Part shown: positions 50,247-57,252 of the stretch, piece by piece | Position numbering within the stretch: position 1 is the first letter of the stretch | How the letters are laid out: every line of letters starts with the position of its first letter | Source of the DNA: Bacteroidota bacterium | Lineage (GTDB): Bacteria; Bacteroidota; Bacteroidia; Chitinophagales; Chitinophagaceae | Length of the DNA stretch: 62,542 nucleotides | NCBI GenBank assembly: GCA_005789565.1 | Contig: SXXL01000086.1 | Span: 1 to 62,542, forward strand | Direction: 5' to 3' | The notes under the pieces: model-generated | Told to the model about the DNA's origin: nothing | Seen by the model: the letters and a program-made list of their open reading frames with translations, nothing else | Database searches by the model: none | Translations under genes and position numbers: made by a program

Positions 50247-50995
50247 AGGGGACGGGTAGCGAGGTAGCGGGAGCAGATGCCGCCGGTGTAGGTTTTATAT
50301 TCCCCTTCGGTGTAGCCGACGGATTCTAACATACTCAACAAGGCCGTGCGTTCGGGAAACAAACGTGCCGATTCATCCAAGTAGGCATAGGCTTTTTTGT
50401 CTTGTCCCAACCAGCCGGCCAGGGTAGGCGCGAACCGTTTCATGTAGAATTGGTAGAGTGCTCGCCAGACCGGGTTTTGGGGACGGGAGAATTCCAGGAT
50501 CAATAGTTTTCCACCCGGACGAAGGACGCGAAACATTTCGTGTAGTCCGGCGGTCAGGTCCTGAAAATTTCGGATTCCATAGGCTACCATGACCAGATCA
50601 AACGACTCATCGGGGTGCTTTATTGCCTCCGCGTCGCCAGACTCGAGGCGGATCCGAGTGCTTTTATTCGCCTGCTCGATCTTTTGTTTTCCGACACTCA
50701 GCATTTGGGTGGAGATATCGATCCCCACGATCGAATCGGGTTGCAGGATCTTTTCGGCCAACAGGGCCAGGTCGGCAGTTCCGGTGGCTACGTCCAGGAT
50801 CTTTTTGGGGGCGAATGGAATCAGGTGCCGCAAGGCATCTTTTCTCCAGTACAGGTCGATCCGGGCGGAAAGAAATCGGTTCAGCAGGTCGTACCGGGGG
50901 GCGAGGCGATCGAACATCCGGGCCACTTGTTCCTTTTTGCTGGCACCCGAATGGGGTTCGGGTACAACGCTGTCGTGAGGCAGGGGAGTATTCAT
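50243..50995 (-). CDS. ubiE: demethylmenaquinone/ubiquinone C-methyltransferase UbiE/MenG
   Basis: 250 residues from ATG 50995 ('MNTPLPHDSVVPEPHSGASKK'); the longer open frame to 51220 lies inside engB and was rejected. The SAM-binding Rossmann fold shows 'FDRLAPRYDLLNRFLSARID', 'KILDVATGTADLALLAEK', 'VGIDISTQML', 'VMVAYGIRNFQDL' and 'LLILEFSRPQNPVWRALYQFYM', all UbiE signatures. It makes the last step of menaquinone synthesis. A full TACCTTTG box begins 14 bases upstream; the divergent engB start is only 37 bp away. Confidence 0.95.
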   Translation of the reverse strand: MNTPLPHDSVVPEPHSGASKKEQVARMFDRLAPRYDLLNRFLSARIDLYWRKDALRHLIPFAPKKILDVATGTADLALLAEKILQPDSIVGIDISTQMLSVGKQKIEQANKSTRIRLESGDAEAIKHPDESFDLVMVAYGIRNFQDLTAGLHEMFRVLRPGGKLLILEFSRPQNPVWRALYQFYMKRFAPTLAGWLGQDKKAYAYLDESARLFPERTALLSMLESVGYTEGEYKTYTGGICSRYLATRPL

Positions 50996-51001
50996 GCGAC
51001 G

Positions 51002-51026
51002 CAAAGGTAACATTTGCCGACCTTTG
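51002..51026. promoter_or_regulatory. back-to-back -7 boxes of ubiE and engB
   Basis: Minus strand TACCTTTG (51009-51002) begins 14 bases before the ubiE ATG; plus strand GACCTTTG (51019-51026, 7 of 8) begins 14 bases before the engB ATG at 51033. Only 9 bp lie between the boxes, so each promoter's -33 region falls in the other gene's 5' end. Confidence 0.6.
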
Positions 51027-51032
51027 CCTTTC

Positions 51033-51650
51033 ATGGAGATCATTCGCGCCCAATACCTCATCAGCAATGCCACGCATAAACAATGTCCGGCGGCAGACCG
51101 TCCGGAGTTTGCTTTCATCGGAAGAAGCAATGTGGGCAAGTCCTCTCTGATCAATATGCTCACCCGGCAGCAGGGCTTGGCCAAGACCTCGGCCCGTCCG
51201 GGTAAAACCCAATTGATCAATCATTTTAGCGTTACCTCCGCCGATAAAAAAAATTGGTATTTGGTCGACCTGCCCGGTTACGGATACGCGACCGTCTCGC
51301 AGAAAGCCCGTCGCAATTGGGGCAACATGATCGAATCCTATATCCGTAAGCGGGAGAACCTGCTTTGTTTGTTCGTGTTGATCGATAGCCGGCACTCGCC
51401 GCAGACCATCGATGTGGATTTCGTGAATGCGTTGGGGAATTGGGAAATTCCCTTTGTGCTGGTCTTTACCAAGGCGGATAAGAACAAGCCGGGGGCCACG
51501 CTTCGTCACCGCGACGAATTCTTATCCATCCTCGCCCAAACCTGGGAAGAACCTCCGCCGCACGTGATCACTTCGGCCGTCGACCGACAAGGCCGGGTGG
51601 AGTTGTTGGCGCACCTCCAGGCGTTTCTGCAGGATTATGCGACACGCTGA
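51033..51650 (+). CDS. engB: ribosome biogenesis GTP-binding protein EngB (YsxC/YihA)
   Basis: 205 residues from ATG 51033 ('MEIIRAQYLISNATHKQCP'); the in-frame ATG at 50994 lies over the ubiE start and is not used. TRAFAC-class GTPase needed for 50S assembly: G1 'GRSNVGKSSLIN', G2/switch I 'TSARPGKTQLINHF', G3 'DLPGYGYA', G4 'TKAD', and G5 near 'VITSAVD'. All intact. Confidence 0.96.
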   Translation: MEIIRAQYLISNATHKQCPAADRPEFAFIGRSNVGKSSLINMLTRQQGLAKTSARPGKTQLINHFSVTSADKKNWYLVDLPGYGYATVSQKARRNWGNMIESYIRKRENLLCLFVLIDSRHSPQTIDVDFVNALGNWEIPFVLVFTKADKNKPGATLRHRDEFLSILAQTWEEPPPHVITSAVDRQGRVELLAHLQAFLQDYATR

Positions 51651-51693
51651 CCGGCCTCATCTTTTCGCTCATGATTTTTGAGCAAGGCTGCAT

Positions 51694-51701
51694 TACCTTC
51701 G
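51694..51701 (+). promoter_or_regulatory. -7-like box of the 51-codon ORF
   Basis: TACCTTCG matches 7 of 8 bases of TAnnTTTG and begins exactly 12 bases before ATG 51706. Confidence 0.5.
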
Positions 51702-51705
51702 TGTC

Positions 51706-51861
51706 ATGCGCATGCGGATCTCGGATCGACTGGTATTATTGATCACCTACTTGGCACTGTTCTTGGTTTTTTGGCAGGCGCAATCCGTCGCGGGGCCTTT
51801 TGAACAATCCATTCGTGCCCGGATCGCTCAGCCCTCAGCCCATCAAGCTACACACCCTTGA
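51706..51861 (+). CDS. putative 51-residue single-pass membrane protein
   Basis: A short ORF in a region otherwise read as intergenic. It starts 'MRMRISDRLVLLITYLALFL': four basic residues, then a hydrophobic helix of about 15 residues, then 'FWQAQSVAGPFEQSIRARIAQPS' and a polar tail, ending in TGA. The helix is a plausible membrane anchor or signal sequence. Support comes from the promoter box 12 bases upstream and from the 6-bp spacing to the next gene. Against it: no recognised family and small size. The first or second ATG (51706 or 51712) could be used. Confidence 0.5.
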   Translation: MRMRISDRLVLLITYLALFLVFWQAQSVAGPFEQSIRARIAQPSAHQATHP

Positions 51862-51867
51862 TAGCCT

Positions 51868-52164
51868 ATGTACCGTACAACCCTTCTCATAATCATTAGT
51901 TCTTGCTTATCCCTTGCCCTCCTTGCCCAACCCGGCCTCAAGGGAAAGCGATTGGATACCACGCAAGCCATTTTAAGTGCTGACACCACGTTGGCCAAAT
52001 TGGTTGAATTCAGGGACAGTTTGGCACAGGTAGGGCCCTCTGCCGGCGACCTTCGGGAGCCCGAGCCTGCCGACAATACTCTTTTTATTCTCTTGATCGT
52101 AGGGGCGGTAATCGTGATCGTGTGGGCGGGTCGCCGAGCCTGGCTTCGCGGTCGGAAAGCATAG
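51868..52164 (+). CDS. small exported protein with C-terminal membrane helix
   Basis: 98 residues: signal peptide 'MYRTTLLIIISSCLSLALLAQ', a polar middle part ('KLVEFRDSLAQVGPSAGD'), then a transmembrane helix 'LFILLIVGAVIVIVWAG' and a basic tail 'RRAWLRGRKA'. By the positive-inside rule the tail faces the cytoplasm. No family recognised. It follows the 51-codon ORF by 6 bp and could be its partner. Confidence 0.7.
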   Translation: MYRTTLLIIISSCLSLALLAQPGLKGKRLDTTQAILSADTTLAKLVEFRDSLAQVGPSAGDLREPEPADNTLFILLIVGAVIVIVWAGRRAWLRGRKA

Positions 52165-52174
52165 CTTTTCCGGA

Positions 52175-52648
52175 TTAGTTTACGGCTTTGTTGGCGCAAC
52201 TGCTGCTGGCAAAGGCCTCTGGTTTGGCCTTGAAGGCAAATCCCATTCCGAGAATATAACCCATGGCTTCCCGAAGCGCATCGTTGCTTTTGAACTGGGG
52301 ATTGGTGTTGATATCGGCGTGCACCTCCATGTCGACCTGATAAGTATTGAATAATGGACAGAGTTGATAGGCGATATCGATGCTTTTAGCGACCTCGGTG
52401 AGCATTCGTTCCTTGATTCCCAAGGGCTGCTGACTTCTCTCGTTGTGGATGTACATGAAACCGCCCCGCCCGGAACGAAGGAATACGATCACGGTGGCAT
52501 ACTCCGTCTCGCTTCCTTTTACTTGTGAATCGGTACCGATGCAGACTTTTAGTTTATGTCCGGCTTCCGTCTCCCGACGGAGGGTACTCTCCACTGCATC
52601 GTAGATGGGTTGTTCGAGGGGTTCGCCGTTGAAAGTTCTCCAGAGCAT
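52175..52648 (-). CDS. ribonuclease H-like YkuK-family protein
   Basis: 157 residues. The RNase H-like fold shows 'KVCIGTDSQVKGSETEYATVIVFLR' (Asp at the first strand), 'RMLTEVAKSIDIAYQL' and 'VDMEVHADINTNPQFKSNDALREAMGYILGMGFAFKAKPEAFASSSCANKAVN'. This is the DUF458/YkuK family, with conserved acidic residues but unproven nuclease activity. The ATG follows a T-run that belongs to a terminator hairpin of the upstream gene. Confidence 0.88.
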   Translation of the reverse strand: MLWRTFNGEPLEQPIYDAVESTLRRETEAGHKLKVCIGTDSQVKGSETEYATVIVFLRSGRGGFMYIHNERSQQPLGIKERMLTEVAKSIDIAYQLCPLFNTYQVDMEVHADINTNPQFKSNDALREAMGYILGMGFAFKAKPEAFASSSCANKAVN

Positions 52649-52682
52649 AAAAAAGAGGTTTCCCTAAGTTAGGAAAACCTCT
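52649..52682 (-). terminator. terminator hairpin with a -7-like loop before the YkuK gene
   Basis: On the minus strand AGAGGTTTTCC (52682-52672), loop TAACTTAG (52671-52664) and GGAAACCTCT (52663-52654) form a 10-bp stem with one bulged base, then T's run to the ATG at 52648. It would end the metzincin operon. The loop itself is a 7-of-8 match to TAnnTTTG, 23 bases before the YkuK start, so the same bases may act as the YkuK promoter. Confidence 0.75.
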
Positions 52683-52730
52683 GGAAGAAAAGGGCACGGA
52701 CCATCGCTCCTTTTGGAGCGGAAAAAATAG

Positions 52731-54320
52731 TTAGGGGCGGATCAGCTTTTCCGTCCATTGATTACCTCCCTGCGTAAATCGGATCATGTACATGCCGCTA
52801 CCCAGGGTTGTCGCCGGCAGGTTGTTCAAGCCGTTCCGGAGCTGACCGCGCATCAGGGTCTTTCCGTTGATGTCGTACACGACATAGTCAAATGAACCGG
52901 GACTATTCACCGCGATGACATTCCCCGTGAGGAGGGTGCCCAATACGCGGGGCTGGTCCTGACCGGGCTCATGACGAAGCGCCACCAAATTGGAATAATG
53001 CGTTTTGCCGTCGTCGAAACTGACTTTCATCCGGTAGCGTAGCACGCCTGAAGACAGGGGTTTGTATTGGTATACCCGGCTATCGATCGACACGCCCGAT
53101 ACGGTCGTAAAGGTTCGGCCGTCGACAGAAACTTCCAACACCTGCTCGGTTACGGCCTCATCCGCATCGATCAACCATTGGAAGTGATGGCGGTCGCCTT
53201 TGATCACCCCTTTCAACAACAATTGTCGCAGTGGTAAAACACTTCCGGGCGTATAGCGTCCGCTAAGGGAGTAAGAGCCCAAGCTGGCATAATCGGGGGC
53301 GAAACTGTTGCCTTTGCCTTCCACCATCAGGTACCAGGTATTGTTGCTCAGGTTGGTATCAATTACAGAATTCAGTAACGTACCCGGGTTGTAGGATTTT
53401 ACCAAGTTCATTTGGTTGTCGTAAAGTGAGACCTGCAGGTCTACATTGGATCCGGAATTGCCGGTTCCCACATTGTAAGGGATCGCATCCAATTGGAAAC
53501 GAGAACCGACGGGTAAGGTGAAGCGTATATAATCAACATCATCGCTTTTCTCCACCACTCCATTCATGACGAATAGGCTGTTGGTGAAACCGATTTGTGT
53601 CGCTTGCGAAAGCGTGTTGGGATAATCGTCGGTGCGGAGACCAAATCCATTGTTACTGGTAATGATCTGGAGGTCATTTTGCAAGTTGGTACAACCGTAG
53701 GAGTTGGGTCCGTTGTGCCACAGGGTCATATTCTTGTAGTATCCCACCCCCATGATAGGTGCCCAGGCGATCTCTCCGGTACCGGTACCGCCGTTGTATT
53801 CGGATGTTTTTACGCAGCTGCTGTTATAGGCTGCCTGGTGGTAAAGTCCCAACGTATGACCTGCCTCGTGGGTGGTAGCCTCGGCAACAAACTTTTCGTT
53901 GTAACCCAGCAGTGCAGAGAAAACGAAGCAGGGGGTATCGTCGCCCCAGTTGAAGGATCCCACAAATGCTACGCCACCAGCATTTCCGTACCAGCTGGAG
54001 GTAACGGTGAGGATCACTCGTATCCGTTTGGTGAGCGGGGCGGTCAGGAATTTGGTGGAGTCGGTAGTGACATTCACATTAAAGGGTCGATAATCTTCTG
54101 CAACCCGATTGAAGATCGAGGTGATCTTGGTATTGTCCAACCCGGCGGGTGCGCAAAAGATCGGGCCGTTGTAGTTCCACCCGGTGCCATCCACTGTGTG
54201 ACCGTCAAAGTCCAGAAAAATTACGGCACTCGCCGACGGATAGCTGCTCATGGCCGGAACCTGGGCCTGACCGGTTCGTCCCGCCAACAGCAGCAACAAA
54301 AAGAAGAGCGTCTTTTTCAT
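52731..54320 (-). CDS. secreted metzincin metalloprotease with T9SS type A sorting domain
   Basis: 529 residues. Signal peptide ending GQAQ, then a zinc protease domain with the metzincin motif HEAGHTLGLYH (His151, Glu152, His155, His161) and a Met-turn 'PIMGVGY' about 35 residues later. After this, residues of about 245-350 ('DVDYIRFTLPVGSRFQLDAIP', 'VDLQVSLYDNQMN', 'NNTWYLMVEGKGN') resemble a pre-peptidase C-terminal (PPC) beta-domain. The end ('GTLLTGNVIAVNSPGSFDYVVYD...GMYMIRFTQGGNQWTEKLIR') is a type A T9SS sorting domain, so the enzyme is exported to the surface or medium. Cleaved substrate unknown. Confidence 0.92.
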   Translation of the reverse strand: MKKTLFFLLLLLAGRTGQAQVPAMSSYPSASAVIFLDFDGHTVDGTGWNYNGPIFCAPAGLDNTKITSIFNRVAEDYRPFNVNVTTDSTKFLTAPLTKRIRVILTVTSSWYGNAGGVAFVGSFNWGDDTPCFVFSALLGYNEKFVAEATTHEAGHTLGLYHQAAYNSSCVKTSEYNGGTGTGEIAWAPIMGVGYYKNMTLWHNGPNSYGCTNLQNDLQIITSNNGFGLRTDDYPNTLSQATQIGFTNSLFVMNGVVEKSDDVDYIRFTLPVGSRFQLDAIPYNVGTGNSGSNVDLQVSLYDNQMNLVKSYNPGTLLNSVIDTNLSNNTWYLMVEGKGNSFAPDYASLGSYSLSGRYTPGSVLPLRQLLLKGVIKGDRHHFQWLIDADEAVTEQVLEVSVDGRTFTTVSGVSIDSRVYQYKPLSSGVLRYRMKVSFDDGKTHYSNLVALRHEPGQDQPRVLGTLLTGNVIAVNSPGSFDYVVYDINGKTLMRGQLRNGLNNLPATTLGSGMYMIRFTQGGNQWTEKLIRP

Positions 54321-54327
54321 GGTCGGG

Positions 54328-54801
54328 TCATTCGTTGATCAGGTCGTAGAAATTTCTTTTTACCAGCACCCATCCGGTATCTTCCAAGTTGAGTTGATAC
54401 AGATCGCCGTGTTGCAGGCTGATGATGCGACCCGTGTACGTTGTTGTGCCATCGGGTAAGATGATCTTGCTGAGGGTGAGTCGGGCCCCGTCGAATCCGG
54501 TGCAGCGGATCACAACGCTTTGAAGGGTTTGATTGTATTTGCTGACCTGGCTGACCACTTCGCCATCGATCTCGCCGGGTTGACCGTTATCGTACGTGAT
54601 CTTGGCTGACTCCCCGGAGGGCGTCGCGATCAGTTGCAGTAATTTTTCCGAACCGATCACGATGCGCTCGGGCAGGGCGTTGAACAGCCGGGGCTTGTTG
54701 TAGTTCGGCTCGTTCAGGGGCACGGTAGGATCCTGTGCCTGTACCTGAAATGACACGAACAGCATCAGCAGGCTGAGAACGAGTAGTGACTGGTTTTTCA
54801 T
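54328..54801 (-). CDS. small exported protein, operon partner of the metzincin
   Basis: 157 residues: signal peptide 'MKNQSLLVLSLLMLFVSFQVQAQ' then a beta-rich domain ('PERIVIGSEKLLQLIATPSGESAKITYDNGQ', 'LQSVVIRCTGFDGARLTLSKI', 'YTGRIISLQHGDLYQLNLEDTGWVLVKR'). No family recognised. It lies 7 bp upstream of the metalloprotease gene on the same strand, so a role as chaperone, inhibitor or substrate of that protease can be suspected but not shown. Confidence 0.72.
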   Translation of the reverse strand: MKNQSLLVLSLLMLFVSFQVQAQDPTVPLNEPNYNKPRLFNALPERIVIGSEKLLQLIATPSGESAKITYDNGQPGEIDGEVVSQVSKYNQTLQSVVIRCTGFDGARLTLSKIILPDGTTTYTGRIISLQHGDLYQLNLEDTGWVLVKRNFYDLINE

Positions 54802-54915
54802 TCGTAAGGGCTAATCGGTCGATGTTGGAGAAAATGTTTTCCTGTTTGCTGATCTGACAGGACCTTTCAAAATTGGCCGGTCTAGTCCCCTGTTGCCAAG
54901 AAATGCAGGAAGAAT

Positions 54916-54945
54916 ATGCCCCGCACAAGGGCATTTTCATTTTTT
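54916..54945 (+). terminator. plus-strand intrinsic terminator with no plus-strand gene in front
   Basis: ATGCCC (54916-54921), 7-base loop, GGGCAT (54929-54934), then TTTTCATTTTTT. Both neighbouring genes are on the minus strand, where the same hairpin is not followed by T. The 183-bp gap (54802-54984) holds no ORF of note. Confidence 0.55.
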
Positions 54946-54984
54946 AAATCGTAAAACTTCGATGTGTCATCGGAGAACTCCGCG

Positions 54985-55362
54985 TCAATACTGGTTTGTG
55001 CTTAACAACACCAGGGTACAAGCCTGTAGGGGCTGGATGCCATTTTCGATGGCTAATTGTTCGAGTGGGGGATTTTCGGTACCGGGATTGAAAATGATCC
55101 GTCGCGGCTTGGCCGCCAGGATCCGGTCATATTGCTCGGGCTGTCTGTCCGGTCCGATATATAATGTAACGGTGTCAATGGATATCCCCTCCAATTCCTC
55201 CCAGTTGGTATGAATGATCACATCTCCAATCTTTCCGGCACGGCTGCCCAGTGCCAACACCGGATGGTCGGCCGCTCGCAGCCGCTCGATGGCCAGATAG
55301 CTGTAGCGTGCCGGATTCGTGGAGGCGCCCAGCACGAGGGTATGACCGACCGTTGAATTCAT
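54985..55362 (-). CDS. CoA-binding domain protein (YccU-like)
   Basis: 125 residues from ATG 55362 ('MNSTVGHTLVLGASTNPARYSY'); seven codons further upstream are open but follow the promoter box less well. Rossmann-type CoA_binding_2 domain: 'LVLGASTNPARYSYLAIERL', 'VLALGSRAGKIGDVII', 'IDTVTLYIGPDRQPEQYDRIL', 'RRIIFNPGTENPPLEQLA'. Family role unclear (possible CoA or NAD sensing). Confidence 0.9.
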   Translation of the reverse strand: MNSTVGHTLVLGASTNPARYSYLAIERLRAADHPVLALGSRAGKIGDVIIHTNWEELEGISIDTVTLYIGPDRQPEQYDRILAAKPRRIIFNPGTENPPLEQLAIENGIQPLQACTLVLLSTNQY

Positions 55363-55367
55363 GTGCA

Positions 55368-55394
55368 CAAGGTAACCATCCATACACTAAATTG
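55368..55394. promoter_or_regulatory. back-to-back -7-like boxes of the CoA-binding and phosphoesterase genes
   Basis: Minus strand TACCTTG (55374-55368) begins 12 bases before ATG 55362; plus strand TAAATTG (55388-55394) begins 12 bases before ATG 55400. The starts are 37 bp apart and only 13 bp separate the boxes. Confidence 0.5.
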
Positions 55395-55399
55395 TGTGC

Positions 55400-57244
55400 A
55401 TGCTTCGTATTCTTCTGTTACTGCTCGTGGGCTCTGTACAGGGCTCACTGCAGGCACAATCCTCCGCTTTTCGGTTCGCGTTTATCAGCGACACCCATAT
55501 TGCTGCCCCGAATGGTACCCAGGAGGAGGACCTCAGGAGGACCGTAAAAGACATCAATGAGCAGGCCGATCTGGATTTTGTATTGGTCACCGGCGATATC
55601 ACAGAAATGGGCACCGATGCCGAGATCCGACTCGCCAAAGCGATTTTGGATGAGCTGCGCATCCCCTGGTATCCCAGTCCCGGAAATCACGATACGGGTT
55701 GGAGTGAGTCGGGCGGACAATCCTTCATTCGTCTCTTCGGCAGTGATAAATTTCATTTTGTTCACAAAGGCATTCATTTCATCGGCTGTGCCTCCGGTCC
55801 CTATGTACGCATGAGCGACGGGCATATTCCCCGCGATGCGGTGAATTGGTTGGACAAGGTGCTGGACTCCATTCCCACGACCGAACCGCTGGTGTTCGTC
55901 AATCATTATCCGATCGACAGCAGTCTCGATAACTGGTACGAAGCCACCGATCGCTTGCGCACCCGCCACACGCTGCTGGCACTTTGTGGTCACGGGCATG
56001 CCAACCGAAAATTTGATTTTGAGGGTATCCCCGGCGTGATGGGGCGCTCCAACCTGCGTGCCAAAGCGCCCGGTGGCGGATACAATTGGGTAGAGATGCG
56101 ATCCGACAGTGCTTTTTTCACGGAGCGTAAGCCCTTGGAGGGAACGACCCGTCTGTGGGCTTCGGTGAAAACCGGTGTGCGTCAGACCTCGACTGCATTT
56201 CGTCGGCCTGATTTTTCGATCAATCAGCAATTCCCCCAGGTAAAAGCGAAGTGGGTGGTTCAGTCCTCCGCCAATATCCTCTCCGCACCATTGGTCGCGG
56301 GCAAGTTGGTCGTGGTGGGGAATCACATCGGCACCCTTACTGCATATCAGGAGCAAACGGGAAAACCGCAGTGGACCTATCAGGCCGCTGGCGCGATATA
56401 CTCGACACCAGCCGCAGCGGGCGATCGAATTGTATTTGGATCGGCCGAGGGCACCGTGCATTGCATCAGCAGCCGAAATGGAAAGAGCATTTGGAAGGTA
56501 GCGATGCCCGGACCGGTCTTGGGTAGTCCGCTGATTCAAGAAAATATTTTATACATCGGCGGCAGCGCCGGTGAGATCTATGCGATGCGGATGGAAGATG
56601 GCAGCCGGGTCTGGACCTATCGTGGGTTGGAAGGGCCTGTTGTCAGCACCCCGGTGATCGCCGACGGGAAATTGATCCTGGGAGCCTGGGACCGCCATCT
56701 CTATGCATTGGATCTTCGTTCAGGCGAGTTGATCTGGAAATGGAACAACGGCACCTCGGTCCGAAATTTCTCGCCGGCCTCCTGTACGCCGCTGGTACGC
56801 GACTCCGTGGTCTATATCGTGGCACCAGATCGATACCTTTCGGCGATCCACCTTAAGGATGGTAAAACATTATGGCGTACGAAAGAAGGGGGTTTGCGTG
56901 AATCGATCGGGCTGTCAGCGGACGGTGAGGTGATCTATGGTAAGAGCATGCAGGATACGATAGTGGCCTATGCCACACGAGCCGATCATCCGAAGGTATT
57001 ATGGAAAATGCCGGTTGGGTTTGGATACGACCATGTGCCCTCCATGTTGATAGAAAAAGAAGGGTTGGTTTATTTCGGCACCCGAAACGGCGTGGTCTAT
57101 GCCGTCGATCCGAAAAAACGATCGGTACAGTGGGCGCACAAGATCGACCATTCCATGGTCAATACGGTTCGCGTCAGCAACGGAAAAGAATTATTCGTAA
57201 CCACCATGGATGGTCGGTTGGTTCGATTGCGGGTCGATCGCTGA
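55400..57244 (+). CDS. calcineurin-like phosphoesterase fused to a PQQ-type beta-propeller
   Basis: 614 residues from ATG 55400 (GTG 55394 also possible). Signal peptide 'MLRILLLLLVGSVQGSLQAQ'. Residues of about 22-260 are a metallophosphoesterase with all metal motifs: 'ISDTHI', 'VTGDITEMG', GNHD, 'VNHYPID' and 'GHGHANRKF'. Residues of about 285-610 are PQQ-like (BamB-type) propeller repeats, e.g. 'GTLTAYQEQTGKPQWTYQAAGAIYSTPAAAGDRIVFG', 'GKSIWKVAMPGPVLGSPL', 'GSRVWTYRGLEGPVVSTP'. The propeller may bind substrate or a surface partner. Substrate unknown; exported and probably periplasmic or surface-exposed. Confidence 0.93.
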   Translation: MLRILLLLLVGSVQGSLQAQSSAFRFAFISDTHIAAPNGTQEEDLRRTVKDINEQADLDFVLVTGDITEMGTDAEIRLAKAILDELRIPWYPSPGNHDTGWSESGGQSFIRLFGSDKFHFVHKGIHFIGCASGPYVRMSDGHIPRDAVNWLDKVLDSIPTTEPLVFVNHYPIDSSLDNWYEATDRLRTRHTLLALCGHGHANRKFDFEGIPGVMGRSNLRAKAPGGGYNWVEMRSDSAFFTERKPLEGTTRLWASVKTGVRQTSTAFRRPDFSINQQFPQVKAKWVVQSSANILSAPLVAGKLVVVGNHIGTLTAYQEQTGKPQWTYQAAGAIYSTPAAAGDRIVFGSAEGTVHCISSRNGKSIWKVAMPGPVLGSPLIQENILYIGGSAGEIYAMRMEDGSRVWTYRGLEGPVVSTPVIADGKLILGAWDRHLYALDLRSGELIWKWNNGTSVRNFSPASCTPLVRDSVVYIVAPDRYLSAIHLKDGKTLWRTKEGGLRESIGLSADGEVIYGKSMQDTIVAYATRADHPKVLWKMPVGFGYDHVPSMLIEKEGLVYFGTRNGVVYAVDPKKRSVQWAHKIDHSMVNTVRVSNGKELFVTTMDGRLVRLRVDR

Positions 57245-57252
57245 AACTAATC

